The notes: generated by a model not told the origin, from the letters alone. DNA of 64,000 nucleotides from Plotosus lineatus (GCA_024760905.1 CM045733.1:32753501-32817500); one strand, 5' to 3'. Counted from the stretch's first letter, positions 34,038 through 46,689 are shown. Made by a program: numbers and translations.

Positions 34038-34040
<3 letters not shown>
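33809..34040. mobile_element. hAT element, second copy, right end lost
   Basis: Left end cagtgcttctcaattatttt matches the inverted right end of the hAT element at 57435-58011. Inside, 'tgcacttcatatcgtttgcttgg' and 'catagcatgacacgcc' also match in reverse orientation. The match runs to 'ggcatcacacagcgccccccacatcattt', then the GT minisatellite begins where the terminal repeat should be. Confidence 0.75.
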
Positions 34041-34100
<60 letters not shown>

Positions 34101-34112
34101 CTCATCTCTGTA

Positions 34113-34176
<64 letters not shown>

Positions 34177-34259
34177 ATCTATGCTCGCCTCATCTCTGTA
34201 CCGTATGTGTGTGTGTGTGTGTGTGTGTGTTTGTGTGTGCGTGCGCGCCTTGTCTCTAC

Positions 34260-34297
<38 letters not shown>

Positions 34298-34472
34298 CTC
34301 ATCTCTGTATCGTGTGTGAGTGTGTGTGTGTGGGTGTGTATCTACGCTCGCCTCATCTCTGTACCGTATGTGTGTGTCTGTGTGTGTGTGTGTGTGTGTG
34401 TGTTTGTGTGTGCGTGCGTGCCTTGTCTCTACCCGTGTGTGTGTGTGTGTGTGTGCCTCATCTCTGTATCGT

Positions 34473-34514
<42 letters not shown>

Positions 34515-34608
34515 CTACGCTCGCCTCATCTCTGTACCGTATGTGTGTGTCTGTGTGTGTGTGTGTGTGTGTTTGTGTGTGCGTCGCGCCTTGTCTCTAC
34601 CCGTGTGT

Positions 34609-34656
<48 letters not shown>

Positions 34657-34678
34657 CTACGCTCGCCTCATCTCTGTA

Positions 34679-34719
<41 letters not shown>

Positions 34720-34720
34720 T
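34041..34720 (+). repeat. Higher-order GT minisatellite
   Basis: GT runs are punctuated by three fixed words: A (cctcatctctgtatcg) at 34100, 34297, 34456; B (tatctacgctcgcctcatctc...) at 34176, 34339, 34512, 34653; C (gcgcgccttgtctctaccc) at about 34239, 34411, 34580. The order is A-B-C, A-B-C, A-B-C, B. Long VCVCVC frames across it are artefacts. Confidence 0.93.
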
Positions 34721-35844
34721 TTATCAGTGTGAATATGATTAAATATGACATTTAACATACAGTTTCTCTTGTTTATTTTTATTTATTATTAATTATTATT
34801 AATGTTAATGTACATGTATTATTATTATGAAATATTTATTGTTTTTACATGTTTATCTTTAATATATTAGGTGAAATATACGTGTTTGTGTCCGGTTATA
34901 TGAGTCTGGGAGGGGGTTGGAATGGATTTATCGGTTTTCTGTTATTTCGTATGGGAATTTTTGTTTTATTTAACGAACATTTTAACTTCCGAGCTTGCCC
35001 TCAGAACAGATTAATTTCATAAGTCAAGGTACCACTGTCATCTAAAGTAGCTTTAAATAATCAATTAGTTCATAAATGTCAAATTTACCATATTCGAAAG
35101 GCATTCAGGATCAGCTTTGATTCTTGGTTCCAAAGGTAGAGATAAGTACTTGCTTCTTTTTAATCACTCACAAGTCATAACAATGTATTGTGTTTGCATT
35201 TTTTATACATTAAAGTTACATATATATACTGCGCCCTCAAAAAAACAAAAACAAAACAAAACTCATTATTCATTATTTGATTGGATAATTACTTGATTAA
35301 TGTTTCATCTAGCAACAATTCTTTTCACTTTAATTTAATGCAGTTAGTTTGTCTTATCATTTCTTAGCCAATATTGTCAGGAGATATATCTCTTGGCCTG
35401 TATTAAGAAAATAAAACAAGTAAGTAGATCTCTGAAATAATTAAAATTGGGTGAAGAATTGTTCGGTGCATTATATACACCAGACATGTCGTAAAAAACA
35501 ATCTTCACACACCATGATCAGTTATCACTTAAAAGTTTGGTGAAGTTAAGTTATAAAAATTAGACAGTAGAGCTCACTGGTATGAGACTGATTTACCGTA
35601 TTCAAGACTGATAGATGTGTTGAAAAGAAGTGAAGCACATCAACACAAAAGTGAATCGATGTATCCGTCATGCAGATACAGTATGTCCCTCTGCTGGCCT
35701 CTGGAGGCAATGATCTGATTTGCAATTGCTTCAGGTCGTCAGGTGAAGTCAGCTGGTAACTTGATGGCACTGATTGGCCAGTTTATCCTCCTAAAGTAGT
35801 TTTTCCTTCCTGATGGCACAGATGTAAAATCTGGGATTGAATAG
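34721..35844. other. Interval with no recognised feature
   Basis: AT-rich with no supported gene. Short poly-A-like 'aaaaaacaaaaacaaaac' at 35237-35257. Confidence 0.4.
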
Positions 35845-36110
35845 TCAGAGTGGTTCAGAAAGCACGAGGAATCACTTTCATGCATGAAGTTGCTCCGCGG
35901 AGTCCTGACCTGAACTTTACTGAAACTCTTTGGGATGCACTGAAGAAGTCTTCATGTGGAGTTCAACTCTCCCATTGTCAATTAAAGATCTCTGAAAAAT
36001 TCATTGAAACATCGGATGAAAATAAATGTTGGGATGTTGCATAATATTGTCCAAATTATGCCATAATAGCAAATGTGTGCCATAATCAAACCCGATGGTC
36101 CAAGTACAAA
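35845..36110 (+). pseudogene. Tc1/mariner transposase C-terminal remnant
   Basis: The frame at 35850-36044 contains APRSPDLNFTETLWDALKK, a decayed SPDLNPIENLWD-type motif that carries the last catalytic acid of Tc1-like transposases. The downstream 'gtgtgccataatcaaa' continues the match to a fish Tc1-like 3' end. Heavily mutated. Confidence 0.6.
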
Positions 36111-36793
36111 TTTGAGTATGAAACCTTATTTTTATTTTTTTTATTTTGGGCAGGGCAGCATACATACGTTAATAAAGTAATTTCACAAATGGGGCATATC
36201 CAGTTTTGACTGCACGGCGAGTCCAGTATTGTTTGTGCCCAGTATTGGCATGATGGAGTCACTAAATAAAATGGACAGAGGTGGAGGTGGAGTATAGAAT
36301 GTGAATGTGGAGTATAGGCTCAGTAGGCGACAAGTCAAAATTCGGTGATTTCAAAAAATAGCAATTTAAGAAAAGGCATTAAATGGGCATTTTTTTGTGC
36401 AAAAATCACTTTATAATCGCTCAGATCGTTATTGCTTATAATTGCTATAATTGTCAGACAGTAAAAAAGACTTCTCAATAAAATCTCCTACCTCTCATAT
36501 AACGCTGGGCTTTGTCATTTTAGTGTGTTTTCAGCAAAAGAATTCAGAATCTGTCACAACTTTTGTATTTCCAGCTCGTTCTACTCAGCGAAATTTCTAA
36601 ATGTCTGAGAATCCCTTAATCCTGCCAATGTGTACACACAGAGTCAATTCAATCAAACGCTTTATTAGCTTTAATTAGCTTTATTAGCTGAAGTTTATTA
36701 TACCACTTCAAAGGAGAGCACAACAAAAAAAGTCTCCCAAAAATTCTGATTTATTAATAAAAAAAGAAAAAAAAAAGAAAAAAAAGACCCAAC

Positions 36794-36794
<1 letters not shown>

Positions 36795-36878
<84 letters not shown>
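36795..36878. repeat. (AC)n microsatellite
   Basis: About 84 bp of pure AC between A-rich flanks. Confidence 0.97.
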
Positions 36879-36883
<5 letters not shown>

Positions 36884-37032
36884 CAACAACAAAAAAAGAC
36901 AGGACAAGTCTCGCCCCTTTAATTCTCAACTGTTTTTTTTTTTACAAATGAATTTCACAAATGAATGCAATTATAAACAATCAAAAAATTTGAAATGTTG
37001 CTTTCCCTGATGTAGCAAAATTCTAAAGCTAC

Positions 37033-37160
37033 TTCATTGATTCATTTTCTGAACCACTTAATCCTAATTATGGTAGCGGGAAGGCTGGCACCCATCTCAG
37101 CCGACTCTGGGCATGGACATAGTACACCCTGTGGACGGCTCGCCAGGCCATCGCAGTTCT
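37033..37160 (-). repeat. SINE-M type tail fragment
   Basis: Antisense: 'ttcattttctgaaccacttaatcc ... ggctggcacccatctcagcc ... ctcgccaggccatcgcag'. Confidence 0.65.
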
Positions 37161-37274
37161 AGAGATAAATGTAACACAAAAGCAATGCTCACTTGGTTAT
37201 GTAAGAATGATAATAAAGTGAGAGATTGAAGAGAATGATCATTCTGTCAAATAAATCATTGACAATACACACTA

Positions 37275-37470
37275 TTCGGAAATTACTCAGTGCGGCCTCT
37301 CTTTGAAGCCAGAATAGCCTCAAGTCTTTGCGGTATGGATTCCGTAAATTGGACCCAAGGTATTCCTTTTAGATTTCGGTCCAAGTTTACATAATTACAT
37401 CTTATAATTCCTACAGCTTTCAAGTGCAATTTCATCCCATAGTGATCAATGAGAGTCAGATCTAGTGATC
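37275..37470 (-). mobile_element. Probable Tc1-like remnant
   Basis: 'tgcggcctctctttgaagccagaatagcctcaagtctttg' resembles the antisense of a common fish Tc1-like element. No frame survives. Tentative. Confidence 0.35.
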
Positions 37471-37695
37471 AATAATGAACTTATTGTGGTGTTTATTAAA
37501 CCAGTTGACTGAGATGACTTTCTTCACAGTTTTCAGCCGCGGCGTTTAGGTGATTTTGTGCTCACTACAGATTTAGCTTTTTGGTTTTGGTTGACAGAAG
37601 AGGAAACAGCTGTAGTCTTGAATTGTTGTAGCTATATCTAGCGGTTCATTTAAACTAATGAGGGTTGGTTTGGTAGGTAATGAGTTATTATTGTG

Positions 37696-38034
37696 TCTTC
37701 TTCTTTTCTTTTCAGCTTTTTCCCTTTTTCAGGGGTCACCACAGCGAATCATCTGATTCACACATTTGATTGGGCATAGGATGCCCTTCCTGACACAACC
37801 CTTTAGCAAGGGACAGAAACACACTGACCGCTTTGCAGCTACTCGTTACGAAAGTCAGCAATGGTTCTTTTACATGAACCTCTCACCATAGACAGTGAGA
37901 GACACTGCCAGCCACTGGGAAGTGGTGGGGTGGGGGGGGGGGGCAGTGACAACATTGTGGAGAGTGGGACTCGAACCCCCAACCCTAGGATCAGTGATCC
38001 AGCGCCCTATACCACTAGGCCACCACTGCCCTCC
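37696..38034 (-). mobile_element. SINE-R with 15-bp target duplication
   Basis: The flanks tgagttattattgtg at 37681-37695 and 38035-38049 are identical. Antisense tail (cttttcagctttttcccttt), RTE-leader block and tRNA-like head all present; the poly-G linker is expanded (37926-37941). Confidence 0.93.
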
Positions 38035-38049
38035 TGAGTTATTATTGTG

Positions 38050-39664
<1,615 letters not shown>

Positions 39665-39912
39665 TAGTCGGCCCCCTTCTTACGAAATTAATCCGTTCCA
39701 GCGCCTTTTTCGGAACCTGGAGTTTTCGTAAGTAGAAGCGCATTTTACATGGAAAACGCATGATTCGTTCTAAGGCTCCCAAGACTACCCTTTAAAAATT
39801 ATAAAAGCATCGCTTTTAAGGTACTTACTTTGTGTTGACCATGTTTTCTTAGCAGAGTTATAATCTTACAGTGGCCATGGCACCAGGAATCACTTTCACC
39901 AGGAATCATATG

Positions 39913-39966
<54 letters not shown>

Positions 39967-40076
39967 CGTGCGCGCATGTGTGTACTCGTGTGTGTGTGTG
40001 CGCGCGTGTGTTGACCATGTCTTCTTAGCAGAGTTATAATATTACAATGACCATGGCACCGGGAATCACATGCGCG

Positions 40077-40118
<42 letters not shown>

Positions 40119-40443
40119 CGTGTGTGTGTGTGTGTGTGTTCACACGTGCTCGTGACAGCGTCATCCCTCCTAGCCAATGGGAGGCCAGCGGGGTGGGATG
40201 TTGAGAGATAGTCACTGGGAGGGAACTGCATCATCCCTTTTAGCCAATAGGAAGCCAGCGAGGCGGGATGTTGGGAGACAACCAATCAGAGAGCAACTCG
40301 CGCATTGTTTGAATGTTTGAATGGCGTGTTTGGCGCTTTTTGTAAGAAGTTGTTTCGTATACAGAGGACAAAAATTTAGGAAAATGTTTTTCGTATACTG
40401 GATTTTTCGTATTCAGGAGTTTTCGTAAGAAGGGGTCCGACTG
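39665..40443. mobile_element. Tigger-like MITE, family B copy 1
   Basis: Left agtcggcccccttcttacg, right cgtaagaaggggtccgactg|TA. It shares ends and interior ('agccaatgggaggccagc', 'gcattgtttgaatgtttgaatgg') with 44491-45248 and, more distantly, 60609-61426. It contains two units of 'cttcttagcagagttataatnttaca...gggaatcac' each followed by a TG tract. Confidence 0.78.
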
Positions 40444-40626
40444 TAATTTCATGCATGTTTTGGTTTGATGATTGCTCTGCAAGTTCTTTTGCTTCATTTA
40501 AATATAAGCATGGTAAGTGCTTTATAATATAATATATGAAGCTCTACAGCATTATATGAACATGCAATATGTCAGAACTATTTGTCTTCCTTCATAATAA
40601 TTACAGTATTTGAGATTTTCTTTTGA

Positions 40627-40628
<2 letters not shown>

Positions 40629-40666
<38 letters not shown>
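40629..40666. repeat. (TTA)n microsatellite
   Basis: About 38 bp of uninterrupted TTA trinucleotide. Confidence 0.95.
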
Positions 40667-41185
40667 GTCAATCTCTCATTTCAAGCTGCCTTCAAATCTA
40701 AATGTTGTGCTCTTGTTTGATGGATGCAATAGTTTCACTCTGTACTTGCTTAATAGAGCAAATAAATAATTATTCTAACAAAATTCTGCCTGCTTTTGAA
40801 TTTGATATTTTTTTCAAACATTATTGCACATAATATTATTAAGGTTGTTTAGGGGGAAATGCAGTTGTGCAATATTTCATATGCCGCTTGTATCTTCTAC
40901 ATATGTCCTCTTAAGAAAAGGAAGCAACAAAGATAAGCATCTCAGATACTAATCATTACTGGCAACCATTAAAAACTTTGAGACCATAATATTGAACATA
41001 ATTTTCATTATATTTTTTATTAATATTTATGGTACCAGAACTGGATTTCAGTAATATAGACCATTTGATTACAATATTGGTTTAAAATAAACAACAACAA
41101 AGTGTTAAGAATAAATTATGCACATTAAAAACAACAAAACAAAATAACATCTTCCAAAATGAAAGTCACAACAGTCAGTATCAGG

Positions 41186-41407
41186 TACTCCGGTTTCCTC
41201 CCACAGTCCAAAAACATGCATAGTAGGTTAATTGGCTGTTCCAAATCGCTCATAGGGTGAGAGTGAGTATGAATGGTTATGTGACTGCTATGGCCTGGCA
41301 AGCTGTCCAGGGTGTGCCCCATCCTCGCCCAGAGTTGACTGACACGGGCGCCAGCCTCCTCTTGACCCTATTTCGGATTAAGCCATTCAGAAATGCATGA
41401 ATGGATG
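41186..41407 (+). mobile_element. SINE-M, 5'-truncated
   Basis: Starts within the element at 'tactccggtttcctcccacag' and runs to 'ttcagaaatgcatgaatgg'. The head is missing. Confidence 0.75.
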
Positions 41408-42416
41408 ATTTGCCAACCCTATAATGTACCACTAATGGCATATACTTTTCTGTGGTTGCAGCAAGTGCTTCACTCGCACTGTGGGAGAGTCTCATTTTCT
41501 AATCTTCAGATTGAATAAGATTTGTAAAGGGATGAAGACACGGCCAGGATGGTTCAGGCGTAGTATAACCATCACATAAATAGAAGAGTCCAGGGTAATT
41601 TTATAGTGCTCAGATATGGAAATACCAGTCACATCATGTTCCCTTCTGCAGATGGGGGTGGAGACATCAGGTAGTATACTGAACCCAGAATAAATTAGAG
41701 GGACACTCATAGAGTGCAGGGTATGCCGTGCAGTGTTTTTGTACTTGTGATATGCAATGGCGTGTCTGCTGGAACTCCTTACGTTAAGGCCAGTCAAAAA
41801 TACTATTACCTTTACTATTTAGATATTACAAAGTCAAAATGTATTTAGGTCAATGAAAAATCTATATATGATTTCCTATTAATGTTGTATGGTATACATG
41901 TCTGCCCTCATTTCTAAGTTATTAGATCTCAAAATCCTGTGACCTTAACTTTGACCTTTCATGGCCATACAAGGTCAAAAATAATTGTCTTGTTTGAAAG
42001 TTCAGATATGGTTATAGTGTTCTATAATTGCATTTCTATCAGAACTCGTTTGAAAATTATTTGCACTCGAAATCATGTGACGGTGATTTTGACCTTTCAA
42101 GTTCACCCAACATCATAGGTGTTATGCTAGCTGATAGCATGTATATGGCTTCCTGGTTGTCTTGCTTTTGAGATATAAACAATTAAACAATTCAAGTTTG
42201 AACATGAGAAATGTCTATTGTGGCCTTGCTTTGACCTTTGACCAAAACATTCCAAAATCAAATAATCTCTGGAACTCAGATAGAGCAACTGTCCACACCA
42301 CATTTTGGTGAGAATCCTTGGGTGGGTGTGGCTAGGATTTTGCTCACAAGAGAAAGAAAGTGACAAACAAACAAATCCTGGTGATTACAACCAACCAAAT
42401 CTCTATTTTGTACAGA
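41408..42416. other. Interval with no recognised feature
   Basis: The block 41820-42300 has repeated 'gaccttt...aaggtcaaa' phrases ('gaccttaactttgacctttcatgg', 'gtgacggtgattttgaccttt', 'ttgacctttgacc'), which suggests an old dispersed repeat, but I cannot name it. Confidence 0.35.
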
Positions 42417-42420
42417 GGCC

Positions 42421-42465
<45 letters not shown>

Positions 42466-42470
42466 GTCTA

Positions 42471-42528
<58 letters not shown>
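42417..42528. repeat. (CTGT)n then (TA)n compound microsatellite
   Basis: About 44 bp of CTGT repeat followed by about 55 bp of TA. Confidence 0.96.
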
Positions 42529-42531
<3 letters not shown>

Positions 42532-42707
42532 GATTTTCTCAGTAGATCCTTCCGTAGGAGAGTGCTCAATACTTTTTGGTAGAGCAAATAAACAAAAATA
42601 AAAGGACAGGACAAAGACTTTCTATTGAAACTCCATTTATCACTACAGATCTGTTTCGAGGGGTGGTGAAACCATCCTCTCTCTTCAGGTGATTATAGAA
42701 AATTTTT

Positions 42708-42712
<5 letters not shown>
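42529..42712 (-). mobile_element. Penelope-like element terminal fragment
   Basis: A 184-bp unique block between two TA tracts. In antisense it has a hammerhead core (42639-42693) followed by 'ggagtttcaatagaaagtc'. Hammerhead ribozymes are a known feature of the terminal repeats of Penelope-like retroelements, which is the basis for the class. No reverse transcriptase or GIY-YIG frame is nearby, so this is a short relic. Confidence 0.45.
42639..42693 (-). ncRNA. Type I hammerhead self-cleaving ribozyme
   Basis: Read on the minus strand. Stem I strand ATCAC (42693-42689); core CTGAAGA (42688-42682); stem II from GAGAGG-a-TGGT (42681-42671) with loop TTC and ACCA-CCCCTC (42667-42658), nine pairs with one A bulge and one A-C mismatch; core GAAA (42657-42654); stem III CAG-AT-CTG (42653-42646); then T42645 pairing with A42654 and A42644 as the residue before cleavage. 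Stem I closes with GTGAT (42643-42639), an exact complement. The predicted cut lies between 42644 and 42643. All conserved core bases (CUGANGA, GAAA, UH) are present. The two-base stem III loop is tight, as in Penelope-type hammerheads thought to work as dimers. Confidence 0.72.
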
Positions 42713-42770
<58 letters not shown>

Positions 42771-42780
42771 ATATACACAG
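42713..42780. repeat. (AT)n microsatellite with short GT end
   Basis: About 48 bp of AT then 'gtgtgtgtatatacacag'. It bounds the ribozyme block. Confidence 0.95.
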
Positions 42781-44091
42781 TATATGTAAACTCCTGGGAA
42801 TCAAACCCAGGATGCTTTTTGGAAATGATTTGATATGGATAAGCTTATATTTGTCTTTTTTCCTTCTTGAAAAGCTACCTGTGGTGAATCAGTGTTACTA
42901 TCTATTTAAACCTATCACGTATAACACCAGCGGTTCCTTCCGGCTTCATCAGTCTCTGCCCGATTTTAAAGTGATTTTAAAGAATGTTATGACTCTAGGC
43001 ATAGTCAGAAACATGTTGCCTTTCTTATGTGACTGGTAGTGATGCAGTCTTGTAGCACTGACCCCTGTTTAGTATAACGCATCATCAGCCAGTGCTGGGC
43101 TGTACAAACAACAAGCGAAGAAATCGGGAAGAACATCGCTTATGTGTTTCTAAACCAACTGAAGCCAGAAAAGTCAAGTTGGCAAAGCATTAGTTGCAAA
43201 GCCATTTTGGATCTTCCATCATGCTCTTATTTTGGCAGTTTTCTGGTCCTCATTGTCACGAGAATATGGTGCCTTACTGTACTTCACAAAACTCCTCCCT
43301 CTCTCTGGCTCAAATAGGTAACCATTTACATTGATTTCTTCAAAATTACTTATTTCTTTCAAATGCTTTTTTTTAATCACCAAAATGTCGCTCGCTGAAT
43401 AAACTGCTTGTTTACTTGGTCCAGACTACCCCGCCCAATGTGTTGATCCCACTTCTGAGGGAAAACATCAGATATTCATTGGCTCAGACCCCACTGGTAA
43501 TCCACAGGATAAATTTACCACTTTTTATGGTAATTTATGTTAACTGGGATTCTGTATGGCTGAAACATTACATACATAACATACACACAAATTATGCTGA
43601 AAGGATGACCAATAACGGTACTCTGTAATAAATAGGCTGGAAGTTTCCCCAGAGTCCACAGAAAGTAGATTTTAAGAAACAATTCTATAAAAGTTCTTTA
43701 AAATATTAAGAGATGTAACAAATCTGTGTTTTGATGGTAAGCAGAGAGAGAGAGAGAGTTTGTGTTTAACTATAAGTACATTCTTTAAGTACATTGATCT
43801 AATCTTATGAAATGGTCTCGTATGTGTGATCTCTGGTATTTCACAAATCGATGTGGGAAAACAGTGTCAGTGGCTTTAGCCCCTCTGGCCATGTTGCAGG
43901 CTATGTTTTAATGGGGTGTCAAGGGTCAGGTGCGAGCACAAATAACATTATAGACCAAGAGCTCATCATATGACAATGCTCATGGCATTATTAGAAAAAG
44001 GGCAGGTGTTAAATGAAAGACGGTTTGACCTCACCTGAAAATATGACAGATTTTTTTATATATGACAGAATTGTTGAATATGACAAAATTG
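42781..44091. other. Interval with no recognised feature
   Basis: Noted only: 'ccagcggttccttccggcttcatcagtc' at 42930-42957 contains the complement of CTGATGA, but no GAAA-type partner follows at hammerhead spacing. A short AG tract lies at 43744-43758. No gene. Confidence 0.35.
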
Positions 44092-44092
44092 T

Positions 44093-44169
<77 letters not shown>

Positions 44170-44176
44170 ATCTATA

Positions 44177-44243
<67 letters not shown>
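44092..44243. repeat. (TATC)n then (TA)n compound microsatellite
   Basis: About 80 bp of TATC followed by about 65 bp of TA. Confidence 0.96.
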
Positions 44244-44245
<2 letters not shown>

Positions 44246-44462
44246 CCTGCAGCGGCACTGGAACCCAGTCGTATCGGCACTTGCCTTTCCATTGGATCCT
44301 TCCGGTGGCGCCGAGACAGGGGGGGACTTGCTGCTTGGGTAACAGCCTGTCCCTCATTACTCCCTACCCAGGCTCTGTGCACTGGGGAGTATCACCAGTC
44401 GGGATACTGGCCAGAGCGCAGCCATAGTCCTTCGGGACTGACGGAGGCCTACTACTACTATA
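44244..44462 (+). repeat. GC-rich island ending in (CTA)n, possible LINE 3' end
   Basis: About 200 bp of GC-rich sequence ('gtggcgccgagacagggg', 'cagtcgggatactggccag', 'ttcgggactgacggaggc') ends in ctactactacta and sits between microsatellites. The trinucleotide tail suggests a retroposed 3' end. No coding frame is recognised. Confidence 0.4.
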
Positions 44463-44490
44463 TACTATACTATATATATAAATACATACA

Positions 44491-44716
44491 CAGTCGACCC
44501 CTTTCTTATGAAATTAATCCATTCCAGGGCCTTTTTCGGAAGCTGGAATTTTCATAAGTAGAAGCGCATTTTAAATGTTCCAAGGCTCCCAAGACTACCC
44601 TTTAAAAATGATAAAAGCATACCTTTTAAGGTACTTACTTCGTGTTGATCATGTCTTAGCAGAGTTATAATCTTACATTGACCATTGCACCGGGAATAAC
44701 ATTCACCTGGAATCAC

Positions 44717-44797
<81 letters not shown>

Positions 44798-44876
44798 GAC
44801 CATGTCTTCTGAGTAGAGTTATAATTTTACAATGACCATGGCACCGGGAATCACTTTCACCGGGAATCACATACGC

Positions 44877-44972
<96 letters not shown>

Positions 44973-45248
44973 TGACCATGTCTTCTTAGAAGAATTATAA
45001 TCTTGAGCTTGAACAAAGTTGGAACGACAGCGTCATCCCTCTTAGCCAATGGGAGGCCAGCGGGGCAGGATGTTGGGAGACAGCCAATGAGAGAGCGACT
45101 CGCGCATTGTTTGAATGTTTGAATGGTGCGTTTGGTGCTTTTCGTAAGAAGAAGTTGTTTCATATACAGAGGACAAAAATTTAGGAAAATGTTTTTCGTA
45201 TACTGGATTTTTCATATTCAGGGGTTTTCGTAAGAAGGGGGCCGACTG
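44491..45248. mobile_element. Tigger-like MITE, family B copy 2
   Basis: Left cagtcgacccctttcttatg, right cgtaagaagggggccgactg|TA. It has the same two internal 'agagttataatnttacantgaccat' units as 39665-40443, each with its own long TG tract (44725-44796 and 44879-44957). Confidence 0.8.
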
Positions 45249-45845
45249 TATATATATATATAATTTTTTCCCGAAGGGCATTATACCTTTTTCATTTAAA
45301 CAAGTCGTCTCGTGATGTTTTGATATTTTACAGCTTGTCTTGCATGGAGTGCACTGACATAAAATTGATAGGTGAATACAAAGGTGGACTTTTTTTCTAT
45401 TTTTTATTAATACTAAGTTCTCAAACTAACAAACGTGCTAAGCAGTTGTAAAATACAGATTAGTGCGAACTGGTAGTAACTGTAGTAAACCTTTGCTAGC
45501 TGAGAATTTATTTTCAAAGTTATTATTTTTTTACTTCTTGATAAATAATGAGATTTTTATAATGTTTACTTTCGTGTTATATTCTTGATTCATCAAAAGG
45601 TGTTCATTAACCAGTTAAAGGCCACAAAGAAAAAGCAGTTGCATTCTGGTCATAAAGAATTTTATGCTGTAGTACCATAACCCCAACTCTAAAAAAAAAA
45701 GGGGGGGGGGGGGGGGACTTACATATATTTTATAATTGCACTCGTCTGTGTTTTAGTGTCACTACCATCATCTCTAACTTGTTCATTATTTATGAATTTA
45801 TACATTTAACATGTATATGTGGAATTTATACACTATACTTCTGTA
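45249..45845. other. AT-rich interval with A/G homopolymer
   Basis: No gene. An A run directly followed by a G run of about 16 (45691-45716) stands out. Confidence 0.45.
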
Positions 45846-46070
45846 AAGCCCCTCCTTGAACTGCCACCTTATCATCATGGAGGGGTTTGCATGTCCTAAT
45901 GGTCTTATGAGTTATGTTATCAGGGCGTTATGCCCCTGGTAGGGTCACCTAAGACAAACAGGTCCTAAGTGAAGGTCCAGACTAAGCGCAGTTCAAAAGA
46001 CCTCTATGAAGATAAATAAAACAAGGACATGGTTTCCCTTGCCTGGATGCGGGTCACCAGGTGATATTGT
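45846..46070 (+). mobile_element. Probable 5' end of a fish LINE
   Basis: 'cccctccttgaactgccacc', 'tcatggaggggtttgcatgtcc', 'gttatgcccctggtagggtcacc' and 'ggtttcccttgcctggatgcgggtcaccag' match from memory the 5' leader of a Rex3-like RTE LINE. No ORF follows, so it is a detached fragment. Confidence 0.4.
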
Positions 46071-46175
46071 TAATGCCTTCCATAGTTGATTAGACAAGCA
46101 ATTCAGTCAGTCCAGACCTATAGGGCACTGTACATATTATCTACTAATGATGAGATCAGTGAATGGAAAGGAGTT

Positions 46176-46226
<51 letters not shown>

Positions 46227-46258
46227 TAAAAAAATATATTATTATTATTATTGTTGTT
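46176..46258. repeat. (TAA)n microsatellite and neighbouring (TTA)/(TTG) tracts
   Basis: About 51 bp of TAA, then short TTA and TTG runs to 46263. Confidence 0.93.
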
Positions 46259-46332
46259 GTTGTTATGTTCAACATATAAATAAAAAATATGTATGCAAGT
46301 TTTTAAAAATATACTAAAAAACATAGCTGTTA

Positions 46333-46671
46333 AGGCAGTGGTGGCCTGGTGGTATAGGGCGCTGGATTGCCGATCCTAAGGTTGGGGGTTTGAGTCCCAC
46401 TCCCCACAACATTGTCACTGTCCCCCGAGTGCAAGTAACTGGGTAATCAAAGGCCGGCCATGTCTCTCACTGTCTATGGTAACAGGTTCATGTAAAAGAA
46501 CCATTGCTGACTTTCGTAAAGAGTAGCTGCAAAGCCGTCAGCGTGTTTCCTCCCTGCGATGGCCTGGCAAGTTGTCCAGGGTGTGCTCTGCCCTCGCCCA
46601 GAGTCGGCTGGGATGGGCGCCAGCCTCTCCGCGAGCCTAATTAGAATTATACAGTTATAGAAAATGGACTG
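46333..46671 (+). mobile_element. SINE-RM chimera with 13-bp target duplication
   Basis: The flanks aacatagctgtta at 46320-46332 and 46672-46684 are identical. Full SINE-R head (ggcagtggtggcctggtgg, ggtttgagtcccac) and body up to 'gtcagcgtgtttcctcc', then the SINE-M tail 'ctgcgatggcctggcaagttg'. It retroposed as a finished chimera. Confidence 0.93.
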
Positions 46672-46689
46672 AACATAGCTGTTAGTGTA

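Noticed and set aside
34041..34720. CRISPR-like array of repeated words with spacers
   Set aside because: The genome is eukaryotic, spacers are only GT repeat, and word spacing is irregular.
33983..34755. Long open frames of alternating V and C residues
   Set aside because: They are translations of GT repeats in every frame; length reflects repeat composition and not coding.
42930..42957. Second hammerhead candidate (complement contains CTGATGA)
   Set aside because: There is no GAAA box and no stem I partner at the needed spacing.
44062..44427. ORFs running through TATC/TA repeats into a GC-rich segment
   Set aside because: Most of the frame is microsatellite; the end part shows no domain and is better explained as a retroposed 3' end.
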